A stretch of DNA of 64,000 nucleotides from Bifidobacterium imperatoris (GCF_002860405.1 NZ_NMWV01000001.1:1-64000); one strand, 5' to 3'; shown: positions 44,523 through 54,969, counted from the first letter of the stretch. Notes: a model not told the origin generated them from the sequence alone. Numbers and translations: made by a program.

Positions 44523-44827
44523 GATGATTCTCCTTGCTTGAGTTGCTTGCGATATTCAGTGATAAGGATCTTGGCGGTGTCGAAGTCGAGTTTGTCATCG
44601 ACTGCGAGTCGTTTGATCAGTGCGATATACGGTTCATTCTCGATTTGCTCGCCAAGTTGGATTTTTTGGATGAGCCTATCGAGCCGAAGCCTGACGGTGG
44701 GGTAGGAGACGCCGTACTGTGAGGCGACTTCCTTCATCGAACCTGATGCGAGTAGGAATCGTTTGATGAACATCATGTCCTCGTCATCAAGGTTTGTCAT
44801 CCACGGTGGAATCATCGTCGAATCCAT
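44519..44827 (-). CDS. DUF2089-like helix-turn-helix regulator
   Basis: A 102-residue protein. LDDEDMMFIKRFLLASGSMKEVASQYGVSYPTVRLRLDRLI is a sigma-like helix-turn-helix as found in DUF2089 proteins; the usual zinc ribbon is absent. It probably controls itself and the coupled membrane protein. The upstream 180 bp is strikingly AT-rich. Confidence 0.8.
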   Translation of the reverse strand: MDSTMIPPWMTNLDDEDMMFIKRFLLASGSMKEVASQYGVSYPTVRLRLDRLIQKIQLGEQIENEPYIALIKRLAVDDKLDFDTAKILITEYRKQLKQGESS

Positions 44828-45005
44828 TCATCCTTCTTCGATATAGAGAATGTTTAATAAAATTAATTATAAACTTAAGATTATTAAAAATCAAACGTAA
44901 TAAAAAATACGAACAGATGAAGTCGGCTTTCTGCGTTTGAGAAAACAGTTGAATCATCCCTGAGTCGTAGCGGATTGTGAGTTTTAGAACGGTAGGCTGG
45001 AGGGC
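44828..45005. promoter_or_regulatory. AT-rich divergent promoter region
   Basis: About 44845-44915 is nearly pure A/T, unlike the surrounding coding sequence. It separates the DUF2089 gene from the P-type ATPase. It is a likely UP-element or regulator-binding zone; no gene is seen. Confidence 0.5.
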
Positions 45006-47516
45006 ATGAGTGCAACAGCAACCGTGAACATGCCTGGGGTCAGCGAAACCGGTCTGAGCTCCAAAGAAGTGTCGCAACGTATGGAAAGCGGCCAATCGAA
45101 CGCGGTGAAAACCTCCACGTCACGGTCGGTCAAAGATATCGTTCGGGCTAATGTGTTCACGTTGTTCAACGGTCTCATTTTCGCGGCGATGGTGATGGTG
45201 CTGCTCACCGGATCGTGGAAAGATTCGGTATTCGGTTTTGTCATCATCATCAACACGGGCATCGGCATCGTCACTGAGCTAAAGGCCAAACGAACGTTGG
45301 ACAAGCTCTCCATTCTTGTGGCCTCCGATTTTCTGGTTCGGCGCGACGGCAAGAACGTTGAAGTGCCGCACAATGAAATCGTGCTTGGTGATTTACTGTG
45401 GATTCGCTCCGGCGAACAGATTCCAGCGGACGGGCAGATAGTCGAAACCTGGGGTCTGGAACTCGACGAATCGATGCTCACCGGCGAATCGCGCACGGTA
45501 CGTCACAAAGTTGGGGAGCAGGTTTATTCCGGTGCAACAGCCGTTTCCGGCATGGCATTGGTGAAAGTCAATGCCGTAGGCAGCCACTCATATGCTGCCA
45601 CGCTTACCGCTCAGGCCAAGGTGTATAAGAAAACCGTGTCTGACCTGAACAAAGGCATTAACACGATTTTGAAATTCATGACCTTTTTGGTGGTGCCGCT
45701 GTGCGTGCTGCTGATTCTTTCGCAGGTTCATGCGGTTGGCGGCTGGAACCATGCTATCGCCACGGGTGAATGGCGCGGGGCCGTGGTTTCCGCGGTCGCC
45801 GGTGTGGTAGGCATGATTCCTGAGGGTCTGGTGCTGCTGACGTCTCTGAACTTTGCCGTAGCGGCCATGCGGCTTGCTCGGCATAACACATTGGTACAGG
45901 AGCTTGAATCCGTAGAGACGCTTGCCCGTGTGGACGCATTGAATTTGGATAAAACCGGTACCATTACGGATGGCGTTATTGCGTTTAACAGGATGATTAT
46001 GCTGGATTCCGCGGCTGACGCGGATGCTCGGCGAACGGCAACGCAGGCATTGTATGACTGCTGCAACGAGGAGCAGCCGAATGGCACCGGCAAGGCTGTG
46101 CTGGCAGGATTGCAATCTCAGGGTTATAAGCCTGCGCCGGTTGCTGAACGAGTACCATTCTCGTCAGCTCGCAAGTGGAGTGCGGTAGTCAAGTTTGATG
46201 GCGTTTGGACTATGGGTGCTCCGGAAGTGATACTTTCGGCTCTTGACGGAGACTATGCGGATGTGCTGAGCCGGGTCAACGATTACGCCAATGACGGCAA
46301 TCGTGTGTTGTTGGTTGCAAGGTCTCTTCCTCAGTCGGCTGCGTCGACAGCTCGTTCATCAGAGGGAACCGAGGCTGCTGATAGTCCTCGACTCGATTCA
46401 CATGCCAAGCCGGTTGCTTTGGTATTATGCGCCGAACAAATTCGCAGTGACGCCGAGCAGACGCTCGCATGGTTCCGGGAACAAGGCGTGCGCTGCCGTG
46501 TTATCTCAGGCGATAGTCCAGTGACCGTCGGCGCAATTGCTCGCAAGGTCAGGCTCACCGGTGACCGCACGCCTGTGTCGATGGACGCGCGCAAACTGCC
46601 GGACGATGTGAACGAACTGGCGCGCGTACTGGAAAACGTGGACGTGCTCGGCCGAGTGCTGCCGAATCAGAAGAAGGCGATTGTCGAGGCATTGCATGCG
46701 CAAGGCCATGTGGTAGCCATGACCGGAGATGGCGTTAATGACGCGCTCGCCATCAAAGAAGCCGATTTAGGTATTGCTATGGGCAATGCCGCGCCCGCCA
46801 CCAAAGCAGTGGCGCAAGTGGTGCTCGTTGATTCCAAATTCTCCCATTTGCCGGATGTGGTGGCGAGAGGCCGTCAAGTGATGGCCAATATGGAGCGTGT
46901 GGCCAGCCTGTTCTTGGTCAAAACCGTGTATTCGGCTTTGATTTCGCTCGGTGTGGTGCTGACGCAGATTCCATACCCGTATCTGCCGCGGCACATCACC
47001 TATATTGGCGCGCTCACCATTGGTATGCCGGCATTCATCCTGGCATTGGCGCCTAATACTCGTCGCTATATTCCGGGATTCCTGAAGCGTGTGGTGAAGT
47101 TCGCGTTGCCTGGCGGCATCGCCACGGCACTGTCTGTGCTTGCGGCGGCTTGGGTGCTTCCGAACATCATGGGATGGAATGTTATGGCCAACGATGCGGA
47201 TCTTGCTGCGCAACGAGCCACAAGTGCCATCATCTTGTTTGTGATGGGTGTGTTTGTGTTGGCCCGCGTGGCTCAGCCGCTCAACAGTTGGCGCGGCGCA
47301 TTGGTTGCCGTGTTCGCTGCCGCGGGCGTGATTGGCGCGTTCATTCCATTCGTTGCACAGTTCTTCGCGCTGATGATTCCAACGGGTGCTACGTTGCTGG
47401 CCACTGCGATTGCGCTGGTGAGTGCTGCCGTGATTTTCGCGTTGTGCCTGTGGCTGGTTCCACTTGCCGGCCATGCAGTTGCCAGTGTGTTGCGCAGACA
47501 TGGATTTGCCGTTTAA
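45006..47516 (+). CDS. P-type cation-transporting ATPase (CtpE-like)
   Basis: An 836-residue P-type ATPase: actuator TGES (MLTGESRTV), phosphorylation site DKTGTITDG near residue 317, hinge MTGDGVNDALAIKEADLGIAMG. The fourth helix has GMIPEGLVLLTS rather than the CPC of heavy-metal pumps. Overall resemblance is to actinobacterial CtpE, implicated in calcium uptake. About eight to ten helices. The ion is inferred. Confidence 0.85.
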   Translation: MSATATVNMPGVSETGLSSKEVSQRMESGQSNAVKTSTSRSVKDIVRANVFTLFNGLIFAAMVMVLLTGSWKDSVFGFVIIINTGIGIVTELKAKRTLDKLSILVASDFLVRRDGKNVEVPHNEIVLGDLLWIRSGEQIPADGQIVETWGLELDESMLTGESRTVRHKVGEQVYSGATAVSGMALVKVNAVGSHSYAATLTAQAKVYKKTVSDLNKGINTILKFMTFLVVPLCVLLILSQVHAVGGWNHAIATGEWRGAVVSAVAGVVGMIPEGLVLLTSLNFAVAAMRLARHNTLVQELESVETLARVDALNLDKTGTITDGVIAFNRMIMLDSAADADARRTATQALYDCCNEEQPNGTGKAVLAGLQSQGYKPAPVAERVPFSSARKWSAVVKFDGVWTMGAPEVILSALDGDYADVLSRVNDYANDGNRVLLVARSLPQSAASTARSSEGTEAADSPRLDSHAKPVALVLCAEQIRSDAEQTLAWFREQGVRCRVISGDSPVTVGAIARKVRLTGDRTPVSMDARKLPDDVNELARVLENVDVLGRVLPNQKKAIVEALHAQGHVVAMTGDGVNDALAIKEADLGIAMGNAAPATKAVAQVVLVDSKFSHLPDVVARGRQVMANMERVASLFLVKTVYSALISLGVVLTQIPYPYLPRHITYIGALTIGMPAFILALAPNTRRYIPGFLKRVVKFALPGGIATALSVLAAAWVLPNIMGWNVMANDADLAAQRATSAIILFVMGVFVLARVAQPLNSWRGALVAVFAAAGVIGAFIPFVAQFFALMIPTGATLLATAIALVSAAVIFALCLWLVPLAGHAVASVLRRHGFAV

Positions 47517-47632
47517 AAGGCGCATATTGTCTCACGTTTTAAGCCGACACGCCAGAGGTAAAGTAACGTACCCGTACCATTTGAGGGGGATAATCAGCGG
47601 CACATAAGCCGATATATGATTTCGGAGGCAAT

Positions 47633-50338
47633 ATGTCCTTACGTGACGATCAACTGGCGACGCTCAAGGCCGCTGGCAAGGACTTCGATTACTACAACAT
47701 CGCCAATCTCGACGGTATCGATCACCTGCCTTATTCGTTGAAGGTACTCGTAGAGAATCTGGTACGTAACATTGACGGTGCCAACATCACCGATGAGCAC
47801 GTCAAAACCTTGCTGAACTGGGATCCTGCAGCCCAGCCGAGCCATGAGATTCAGTTCACCCCGTCACGAGTCATCATGCAGGACTTCACCGGCGTGCCCT
47901 GCATTGTGGATCTTGCCACCATGCGTGATGCGGTGAAGGACCTTGGCGGTGATCCTGAGGTCATCAACCCGCAGGTTCAATCCGACATGGTCATTGATCA
48001 CTCTGTGCAGATCGACAAGTACGGCATCGCCGACGCTGTGCAGCAGAACATGGATATCGAATACCAGCGCAATGGCGAACGCTACCAGTTCCTGCGCTGG
48101 GGTCAGCAGGCGTTCAAGAACTTCCGCGTAGTGCCGCCGGGAACCGGCATCATCCACCAGGTCAACATCGAATACTTGGCCAAAGTGGTGATGAGCAAGG
48201 ACTCCGGTCTGCATGATGGCCGCCAGCTAGCCTACCTTGATTCCTGCGTGGGCACCGACTCCCACACCACCACCGAAAATGGTCTCGGCGTACTCGGCTG
48301 GGGTGTCGGCGGCATCGAAGCCGAGGCCGCCATGCTCGGCCAGCCGATTTCCATGCTCGTGCCACGTGTGGTCGGTTTCAAGCTCACCGGTTCCATTCCG
48401 GAAGGCGTCACCGCCACCGATGTGGTGCTGACCATCACCGACATGCTGCGCAAGCATGGCGTGGTCGGCAAGTTCGTGGAATTCTACGGCGAAGGCATCG
48501 CCTCCGTGCCTCTGGCCAACCGTGCCACCATCGGCAACATGGGCCCTGAATTCGGCTCCACCTGCGGTATCTTCCCAATCGACCAGGTCACGCTCGACTA
48601 CTTGAAGCTCACCGGCCGTTCCGACGAACAGGTTGCGCTCGTCGAGGCTTACGCCAAGGCCAACAAGCTGTGGGGCGACGCCTCCGACCCGGATTACGTG
48701 GAACCGCAGTACTCCGAATACGAGGAACTCGACCTCTCCACTGTCAAACCATCCATCGCCGGCCCGAAACGCCCGCAGGATCGCATTCTGCTCTCCGAAT
48801 CCAAGAGCATGTTCGAAAAGACCCTGCCGGCCTACGAAACCGAGAAGACGGTCAAGGACCCGGTCGCCGTCTCCACGGACTTCCGTGGCGACTTCGATCT
48901 GACCAATGGTGATGTGGCCATCGCCTCCATTACTTCCTGCACCAACACTTCCAACCCGTCCGTGATGGTCGCAGCCGGTCTGATCGCCCGCAACGCACAC
49001 GCATTGGGTTTGAAGCCGAAGCCGTGGGTCAAGACCTCATTGGCTCCGGGCTCCCAGGTAGTGGCCGACTACCTGAAGGCCGCCGGCCTGCAGGATGATC
49101 TCGATGCTTTGGGATACCAGCTGGTCGGCTTCGGTTGCGCCACTTGCATCGGCAACTCCGGCCCGCTGCTGCCGGAGATTTCCAAGGCGATTAACGAAAA
49201 CGATCTGACCGTCACCGCCGTGCTGTCCGGCAACCGCAACTTCGAAGGCCGTATCAGCCCGGATGTCAAGATGAACTATCTGGCATCCCCGCCGCTCGTC
49301 ATTGCCTACGCGCTCGCTGGCACGATGGACTTCGACTTCGCTACCCAGCCGCTCGGCAAGGATAAGAACGGCAACGATGTCTATTTGAAGGACATCTGGC
49401 CCACCAACGCGGAAGTCGCGGCCGTGGTAGACGGCACGGTCAGCCGTGAAATGTTCCTGAAGGATTACGCTTCCGTGTTCGACGGTGACCACCGTTGGAA
49501 GGGCTTGGATGTGCCGGAAGGTGAACTCTTCCAGTGGGATGAGAACTCCACCTATGTGCGCAAGCAGACCTTCTTCGATGGGATGAAGGCCCAGCCGGAT
49601 CCGGTCAAGGACATTCACGGTGCCCGCGTGCTTGCCCTGCTCGGTGATTCCGTGACCACCGATCATATCTCCCCGGCAGGCGCATTCAAGGCCTCCAGTC
49701 CGGCAGGCAAATACCTGACCGAGCATGGCGTGGCGCCGAAGAACTTTAACTCCTACGGTTCGCGCCGCGGCAACCATGAGGTCATGGTTCGCGGTACGTT
49801 CGGCAACATTCGCCTGCGCAATCAGCTGCTCGCTTCCGTTGGTGAGGAGGTCACGCCCGGTGGCTTCACCTATGATTTCACCGCTGGCAAGCCATCCACA
49901 ATCTTCGATGCCTCGCTCAACTACAAGGCAGCAGGCACGCCGCTTGTAGTGCTCGCAGGCAAGGAATACGGTACCGGATCCTCCCGCGATTGGGCGGCAA
50001 AGGGTACGCTGATGCTTGGTGTCAAAGCTGTGATCACCGAAAGCTTCGAGCGCATCCACCGCAGCAACCTGATCGGCATGGGTGTGCTACCGCTGCAATT
50101 CCCTGAAGGTGAATCCTATGAGACGTTGGGATTGAACGGCACGGAAACCTATGACATTGATGGTGTGGAAGAGCTGAACTCTGGCAAGACACCGAAGACC
50201 GTGCATGTCACCGCTACGCACGCTGACGGCTCCAAGACCGAATTTGATGCCGTGGTGCGTATCGATACGCCTGGTGAAGCCGACTACTACCGCAATGGCG
50301 GCATTCTCCAGTACGTGTTGCGCAACCTCATGAAGTAG
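47633..50338 (+). CDS. acnA: Aconitate hydratase A
   Basis: A 901-residue aconitase. Cluster cysteines lie in [11 protein letters not shown] near residue 435 and [12 protein letters not shown] near 502-505; [21 protein letters not shown] and [10 protein letters not shown] are active-site blocks. It isomerises citrate to isocitrate. In bifidobacteria, which lack a full TCA cycle, this serves 2-oxoglutarate and glutamate synthesis. GGAGG precedes the ATG, and a terminator follows. Confidence 0.96.
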   Translation: MSLRDDQLATLKAAGKDFDYYNIANLDGIDHLPYSLKVLVENLVRNIDGANITDEHVKTLLNWDPAAQPSHEIQFTPSRVIMQDFTGVPCIVDLATMRDAVKDLGGDPEVINPQVQSDMVIDHSVQIDKYGIADAVQQNMDIEYQRNGERYQFLRWGQQAFKNFRVVPPGTGIIHQVNIEYLAKVVMSKDSGLHDGRQLAYLDSCVGTDSHTTTENGLGVLGWGVGGIEAEAAMLGQPISMLVPRVVGFKLTGSIPEGVTATDVVLTITDMLRKHGVVGKFVEFYGEGIASVPLANRATIGNMGPEFGSTCGIFPIDQVTLDYLKLTGRSDEQVALVEAYAKANKLWGDASDPDYVEPQYSEYEELDLSTVKPSIAGPKRPQDRILLSESKSMFEKTLPAYETEKTVKDPVAVSTDFRGDFDLTNGDVAIASITSCTNTSNPSVMVAAGLIARNAHALGLKPKPWVKTSLAPGSQVVADYLKAAGLQDDLDALGYQLVGFGCATCIGNSGPLLPEISKAINENDLTVTAVLSGNRNFEGRISPDVKMNYLASPPLVIAYALAGTMDFDFATQPLGKDKNGNDVYLKDIWPTNAEVAAVVDGTVSREMFLKDYASVFDGDHRWKGLDVPEGELFQWDENSTYVRKQTFFDGMKAQPDPVKDIHGARVLALLGDSVTTDHISPAGAFKASSPAGKYLTEHGVAPKNFNSYGSRRGNHEVMVRGTFGNIRLRNQLLASVGEEVTPGGFTYDFTAGKPSTIFDASLNYKAAGTPLVVLAGKEYGTGSSRDWAAKGTLMLGVKAVITESFERIHRSNLIGMGVLPLQFPEGESYETLGLNGTETYDIDGVEELNSGKTPKTVHVTATHADGSKTEFDAVVRIDTPGEADYYRNGGILQYVLRNLMK

Positions 50339-50371
50339 CGAACAAGCAACAAACCCGACTGTGGCAAATAC

Positions 50372-50405
50372 ATGCCGGCGTCTTTTCAGATGCCGGCATT
50401 TTTTG
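50372..50405 (+). terminator. Terminator of acnA
   Basis: ATGCCGGC pairs with GCCGGCAT around a 12-nt loop and runs into six T. Confidence 0.85.
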
Positions 50406-50416
50406 CGACTCTATGT

Positions 50417-50435
50417 TTGCTATACTGTATAGCAA
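50417..50435. promoter_or_regulatory. Toxin-antitoxin operator overlapping -10
   Basis: TTGCTATACTGTATAGCAA is a perfect 19-bp palindrome (9-bp arms) that contains the -10 candidate TATACT. The ribbon-helix-helix antitoxin encoded next probably binds it to repress the pair. Confidence 0.75.
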
Positions 50436-50455
50436 TAGTGTTACTGGAGGATGCT

Positions 50456-50818
50456 ATGACAATGGTGCAGATGAATGTTCGCATTGATGCGAAACTGAAA
50501 AATGAAGTTGATGATGTACTGAAACAAACCGGTACATCGGTCAGTGATGTTATTCGGTCAGTATGGTCTTACATTGCTGATCGCAAAACCGTGCCGGTAT
50601 TGGAAACCACTGCACAGGAGCATGCGAGGGAGGCAGAAAAGCAACGCAAACTGAGGCTGGTCCATGAAGGTGCCGGCTTGGTTCATAAGGAATTAGTAAA
50701 GGCCGGTGTGATTTCCGAAGACACGGATTTGATGGACGGTATGACATACAAGCAACTGCGCGACGAGATGTATGAGCATCAGTACGATGCATACCTCAAT
50801 ATGAAAAGGGCAGATTGA
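50456..50818 (+). CDS. RelB/DinJ-family antitoxin
   Basis: A 120-residue protein starting MTMVQMNVRIDAKLKNEVDDVL, a ribbon-helix-helix DNA-binding domain of RelB/DinJ type (GTSVSDVIRSVWSYIADRKTVP). TGGAGG lies 6 bases before ATG 50456. The C-terminal half should wrap the toxin. It is longer than classic DinJ (about 86 residues). The stop overlaps the toxin start by one base (TGATG). Confidence 0.88.
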   Translation: MTMVQMNVRIDAKLKNEVDDVLKQTGTSVSDVIRSVWSYIADRKTVPVLETTAQEHAREAEKQRKLRLVHEGAGLVHKELVKAGVISEDTDLMDGMTYKQLRDEMYEHQYDAYLNMKRAD

Positions 50819-51327
50819 TGGCTGATACCATTCTCAAACGTGTGATGCTAGACACTAATGTATTGTTGGATTATTTACTGCATCGAGATAATCATGCTCA
50901 AGCCGCTGAAATGGTGATTAATCTCGGCATTCAGCATAATATCGGTTTACTGTGCACGTCACTATCTCTGAAGGATGTGGCTTATATTTCAGGTGCCGCA
51001 GTAAAACGTCAATTTAAGCCAAATGATTCCGGAGGATCAGAGCTGGAGAATGTGACTCGAAATCTACTCGCTGCGCATGTTCCGTGGCGTTGCATCCAGC
51101 AAGTGCACGACTTATGCGAAGTTATTGCTATTACTAATTCAACCTGCGACTATGCATTCTCGCTGAAGAAAAAACATAAAGATTTTGAAGATAATTTGAT
51201 TATCGCTGCGGCAAAACAGTCAAATGCAGACTGTGTGGTGACATCGGATGCAGAACTTATAGAGCATTTCCCCGAATACTGCAAGACACCGAAAGAGCTT
51301 ATTGCTGAAGTGAGCCAACACCAGTGA
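50818..51327 (+). CDS. PIN-domain toxin
   Basis: A 169-residue PIN nuclease: MLDTNVLLDYLLHRD (first Asp), DFEDNLIIAAAK (Glu/Asp) and VVTSDAELIEHFP (last Asp) make the acidic site. VapC-like PIN toxins cleave tRNA or rRNA with Mg. Pairing of a PIN toxin with a RelB/DinJ antitoxin rather than VapB or a RelE/YafQ toxin makes it a mixed-type module. GC is lower than neighbours, consistent with transfer. Confidence 0.85.
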   Translation: MADTILKRVMLDTNVLLDYLLHRDNHAQAAEMVINLGIQHNIGLLCTSLSLKDVAYISGAAVKRQFKPNDSGGSELENVTRNLLAAHVPWRCIQQVHDLCEVIAITNSTCDYAFSLKKKHKDFEDNLIIAAAKQSNADCVVTSDAELIEHFPEYCKTPKELIAEVSQHQ

Positions 51328-51349
51328 GGGAAGCCGGATATGCAACAAG

Positions 51350-51393
51350 GTGTTTGTGCTGTCTCATCTGCTGTCGGTAAACAGCACAAACAC
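51350..51393. terminator. Inverted repeat after toxin gene
   Basis: Perfect 13-bp arms (GTGTTTGTGCTGT and complement) flank 18 bases. No T-run follows. It separates the toxin gene from the convergent GNAT gene. Confidence 0.6.
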
Positions 51394-51423
51394 TTGCATG
51401 GCGTCAGCTAAATAAAACCGTTC

Positions 51424-52077
51424 CTAATCCTTTTGAGGGATTATGCCCTCGTACAAGTAAAAGGACATGCTTTCCTGATGAATTCGGGAGGCCGGCAGGG
51501 TGATGGCTGCAATCTGCTGCAAACCGGTGTGCTCGTAGAAGCCCACGTTACAGGTGGTGTCGGTATACAGGAAGTACTTGCTCAGCCCGGATGCGTGGAA
51601 ATCAGCGATCAGCTTACGGAACATACGCTTGCCAAGGCCCAGACCGCGTGCCTCAGGGTCGAGCACGAACAACACTACCTCAGCCGCATAGTCATGCCCG
51701 GATTTGTGGGCCTTATGAGTCAGTTGGCGATCAATGGCAAGAATACCAACGATTTCGTGAATAGCTTTGATGCCTTCTTTGATTGGCACCAAACGCATCA
51801 AGTCTTTAAGGTAATTACGCTTATGGCGGTTCCATGCGCCGCGTTCATCATGTGCGTCGATACGGCCGAGAATCAATGCTACTGGTTTGCCATTTTGCAA
51901 TGCAGTGTAAGCGTTGGTAGTGCGTGCCAGACAGTTTTCCCAATCGGCTTCTGCTGCAATCGATCCGGTGCGCTCATCGAACTCTGCGTACCAGGTGCGG
52001 CGCACTAAATCAATCAATGCAGGGTAATCATCACGGTGCAAAGGGCGTATAGTCACAATTTCACTCATGCAATCCAT
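51424..52077 (-). CDS. GNAT-family N-acetyltransferase
   Basis: A 217-residue acetyltransferase: IRPLHRDDYPALIDLVRRTWY opens the fold, and LFVLDPEARGLGLGKRMFRKLIADFH is the acetyl-CoA motif A. Substrate unknown. AAGG precedes ATG 52077. It is followed by the convergent toxin-antitoxin pair. Confidence 0.85.
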   Translation of the reverse strand: MDCMSEIVTIRPLHRDDYPALIDLVRRTWYAEFDERTGSIAAEADWENCLARTTNAYTALQNGKPVALILGRIDAHDERGAWNRHKRNYLKDLMRLVPIKEGIKAIHEIVGILAIDRQLTHKAHKSGHDYAAEVVLFVLDPEARGLGLGKRMFRKLIADFHASGLSKYFLYTDTTCNVGFYEHTGLQQIAAITLPASRIHQESMSFYLYEGIIPQKD

Positions 52078-52108
52078 TATGCCTTACGTATCGTGGCTTC
52101 CTTAGACC

Positions 52109-52813
52109 TTACAATCGAGCCGGCAAATCAGCCCGTTCCACCAATCGCGCCATCTGTACACGGCCCATATTGAGCTTGTCTGCAGCGGAAGAAAGATGTG
52201 CCTTGGCGGTACGTTCCGAAATGAACATGCGAGCGGCTATTTCGGCATTGGTGTAGCCTTCCGCAGCCAGCAGCACAGCTTCGCGCTCACGCTCGGGCAG
52301 CGTATTAAGCAGGTCGCGTGCCTCGTCTCGGCGAGCATGTGGCTGGGACGAACTCAAATCATCGATTGACTGTTTCTGACTGGCAGTATTGAATTGCGGG
52401 GCTCCCTCGCATACCGCGATAATGCGTTGGATAATCTCATCCGGCGCATCGGTTTTTGAAATAAATCCTTCCGCGCCTGCTTCCACCGCACGCTCTACCG
52501 TGCCAGACGGGCTCAACGATGTCAGAATCAGCACATGCGGGGCGGGGGAGAGACTGCGTAACTGACGAGTCGCCTCGATGCCATCCATACCGGGCATGGC
52601 GATATCCATCAACACTACATTCGGATGCTCCTCGCTTGCCCGATCCACACAGGAAGAACCATCATGCGATGTAGAAACAACGGTGATGCGCCCCTGTGAA
52701 TAGTCATTGAGAATTAAGCTCATGGCTTGGCAAATCATAGGATCATCATCAATGACGCTTACACGAATGGCAGGGGAGCCGTTGCCGTTGTTCTTCTCAC
52801 TCACGTTAGCCAT
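52109..52813 (-). CDS. LuxR/NarL-family response regulator
   Basis: A 234-residue regulator. Receiver: VSVIDDDPMI acidic pair, phospho-Asp in VLMDIAMPGMDG, Lys in GFISKTDAP. C-terminal LuxR helix-turn-helix: LPEREREAVLLAAEGYTNAEIAARMFISERTAKAHLSSAADKL. A Ser/Gln linker joins them. The start MANVSEKN lies one base after the kinase stop, so the genes are coupled. Confidence 0.92.
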   Translation of the reverse strand: MANVSEKNNGNGSPAIRVSVIDDDPMICQAMSLILNDYSQGRITVVSTSHDGSSCVDRASEEHPNVVLMDIAMPGMDGIEATRQLRSLSPAPHVLILTSLSPSGTVERAVEAGAEGFISKTDAPDEIIQRIIAVCEGAPQFNTASQKQSIDDLSSSQPHARRDEARDLLNTLPEREREAVLLAAEGYTNAEIAARMFISERTAKAHLSSAADKLNMGRVQMARLVERADLPARL

Positions 52814-52814
52814 C

Positions 52815-54152
52815 TTAGTTGCGCCACGGAAGCAGCGCATCAACGTGGAACAACCGTCGATCGTCCACGCCATAACGGCACTGCCCTCCTACGGACTGCA
52901 CCCGTGCCACCAAACCGGATAGACCTGCGCCGGTTCGAGAGTCGGGCACATCATTGGTCAGAGGATTACTGATATGAATATGCACACCTGATTGTTCGGA
53001 TACGGCAACTTCCAAAGAAACCGGAGCTCCGGGCGCGTGCCTACGTGCATTGGTAAGTCCTTCTTGAACGGCTCGGTAAGCGATTTTGCTCATGGACTCA
53101 TCCAGCTCGCTCAGTTGGTGAATATCAATCCAAGTGCTTAATGACGTACCGGAATTACGCACATCCGCGATAAGTGCATCCAAGGATTCACGAGTCAAGG
53201 AGGTACTGTCGGAAGGGCCCAGTTGCTCCCATGCCTGTTGTGGATTACGAAGCATATCAATGATTGCATGGGCTTCATCCAAAGCTCCAGCCGATTGGCG
53301 GCGGATATCATCGGCCTTATCAGCTAGGGCTTGCGCTTCAGGTGAGTCGCCGAGCTTGGACGCTTCCGCTTTGAGTGCGCTGGCATTCAGAGCAAGGAGC
53401 GATAGGGAATGAGCAAGCGTATCATGTGCCTCTGCCGCGATGGCGTCAGCCAATTGTTGATTGTTGAGATCGGTTTGCAAATTTTCAGCATGGCTTGTCG
53501 CAGCATTCGCTAGGGCATTGGCCGTGCGCAGACGAGCCCGTGAACGAATATGCAAGCCAAGCAACGTGGCGATGGCTGAAGCTACCAATGCAGTGATGAT
53601 TGCGGTGATGATAATGGTTGGTTCTTCAACTAGCATCACTATCGGTTTGCCTGAATCGCCGCCCGTATACGGCTTGGCGAAGATAAGATGCCAGAGCGAA
53701 CCTTCGGCGGGCTGAGTGGCATCTCGTAATTGCGACCATAGCGTAACAACCGTGCCCACAATTACGGCCCGAACGCTGGTGCTGCGCTGAGAGCGCCGTG
53801 CCAGAAGAGCGGTCATTGCCATCAAGACAAGCATGGAATCAAATGGAAATACCGCCACCATAATGCAGGCAATCCAGAACGTAGGTTCAGGATATTCGCT
53901 GCGAGCTAGCAGAAGAAAACCAGCAGGCAGCGAAATCAGTACGCATACGATGGCGAAAACGTAGCCTGGGGTATCTTCGGCATAATTCTGTGCGAAAAAG
54001 GCCGTTTGCATAAGACACATCAGACTTGCAAGCGGAATCATGACAACGGAACACCATACGCGAGTGCGCACTGGTACATCATCACTGTGCGATGACGACA
54101 CGGTTGAGCCTGGGCTCAGAGGCATGCGAGAGATGTTCGTCGAGTTTGTCAT
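52815..54152 (-). CDS. Sensor histidine kinase (HisKA_3 family)
   Basis: A 445-residue kinase. Five or so N-terminal helices (about residues 25-210) form the sensor without an evident extracellular domain. The H-box is AIAAEAHDTLAHSLSLLALNASALK, with the phospho-acceptor His; the N-box is QEGLTNARRHAPGAPVSLEVAV and the G-box GAGLSGLVARVQSVGG. ATG 54152 is chosen with GGAGG just upstream. Its signal is unknown. Confidence 0.9.
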   Translation of the reverse strand: MTNSTNISRMPLSPGSTVSSSHSDDVPVRTRVWCSVVMIPLASLMCLMQTAFFAQNYAEDTPGYVFAIVCVLISLPAGFLLLARSEYPEPTFWIACIMVAVFPFDSMLVLMAMTALLARRSQRSTSVRAVIVGTVVTLWSQLRDATQPAEGSLWHLIFAKPYTGGDSGKPIVMLVEEPTIIITAIITALVASAIATLLGLHIRSRARLRTANALANAATSHAENLQTDLNNQQLADAIAAEAHDTLAHSLSLLALNASALKAEASKLGDSPEAQALADKADDIRRQSAGALDEAHAIIDMLRNPQQAWEQLGPSDSTSLTRESLDALIADVRNSGTSLSTWIDIHQLSELDESMSKIAYRAVQEGLTNARRHAPGAPVSLEVAVSEQSGVHIHISNPLTNDVPDSRTGAGLSGLVARVQSVGGQCRYGVDDRRLFHVDALLPWRN

Positions 54153-54354
54153 GACCTCCACTCTATGGCGTGGCTCATTGCCTCGCCACTGGACATGCGG
54201 GCATAGCAAACGTTGCCGAACCGCCCGAACGGGCAATAAGAAATGTCCATTGGTTCACTGACGGTCACTGTTAAATCCCGGTAGCGTCGAAATAGTCAAA
54301 ACAATGTTTCCATTCGGTTCTGACCGATTCGAGCGAAGAGAAAGAAGTTATGAA

Positions 54355-54915
54355 ATGACCAACAATAATGTCGCGCCTCAGCCGCCTACGCAGCATAGTA
54401 AAAACAAGAAATCGATATGGAAACGATGGTGGTTCTGGCTCATTATCGTACTTGTAGTATTTGCCATTGCCGGCCAAGGAGCGGCAAAGAACAATAGCTC
54501 TGCAGGGAATGCGCAGTCTTCGACTACTTCACAGCAAAGTTCGGCTAATGCCGATAATCCAGATGAGAATACGCAGAATCAGCAAAAAGAATCAGAGAAA
54601 TCTGATGTGCCAGCAGATTACAAATCAGCTTTACGCCAAGCTGATGCCTATGCCAATACGATGCATATGTCAAAAGCAGGGGTATACGACCAGCTGACAA
54701 GTGAATACGGAGGCAAATTCTCAGCTGAAGCAGCGCAGTATGCAGTGGATAACGTGAAAACAGATTGGAATGCAAATGCGCTGGCAAAGGCGAAGACGTA
54801 TCAGGAAACTATGGCCATGTCTCCCGAAGCGATTCGTGATCAATTAACGAGCCAGGCCGGTGAGAAATTCACGCCGGAAGAAGCCAACTATGCAATTGAG
54901 CATCTTAATGATTGA
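54355..54915 (+). CDS. Membrane-anchored Ltp-repeat protein
   Basis: A 186-residue protein with one transmembrane helix (WKRWWFWLIIVLVVFAIAG, about residues 24-42), a Ser/Gln/Asn/Asp-rich linker, and two 45-residue helical repeats of the host cell surface-exposed lipoprotein (Ltp) family: YKSALRQADAYANTMHMSKAG.. and ALAKAKTYQETMAMSPEAIRDQL... In phage TP-J34 and prophages, Ltp blocks DNA injection (superinfection exclusion). No lipobox is seen here. It is divergent from the kinase and could be one of its targets. Confidence 0.82.
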   Translation: MTNNNVAPQPPTQHSKNKKSIWKRWWFWLIIVLVVFAIAGQGAAKNNSSAGNAQSSTTSQQSSANADNPDENTQNQQKESEKSDVPADYKSALRQADAYANTMHMSKAGVYDQLTSEYGGKFSAEAAQYAVDNVKTDWNANALAKAKTYQETMAMSPEAIRDQLTSQAGEKFTPEEANYAIEHLND

Positions 54916-54934
54916 TTAAATCGGTGAACTGACG

Positions 54935-54969
54935 GCGGGTAGATGGTCTGCGTGCGACTGTCTACCCGC
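54935..54969 (+). terminator. Terminator of Ltp-repeat gene
   Basis: GCGGGTAGA pairs with TCTACCCGC around a 17-nt loop and is followed by ATTTTCG. Confidence 0.75.
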
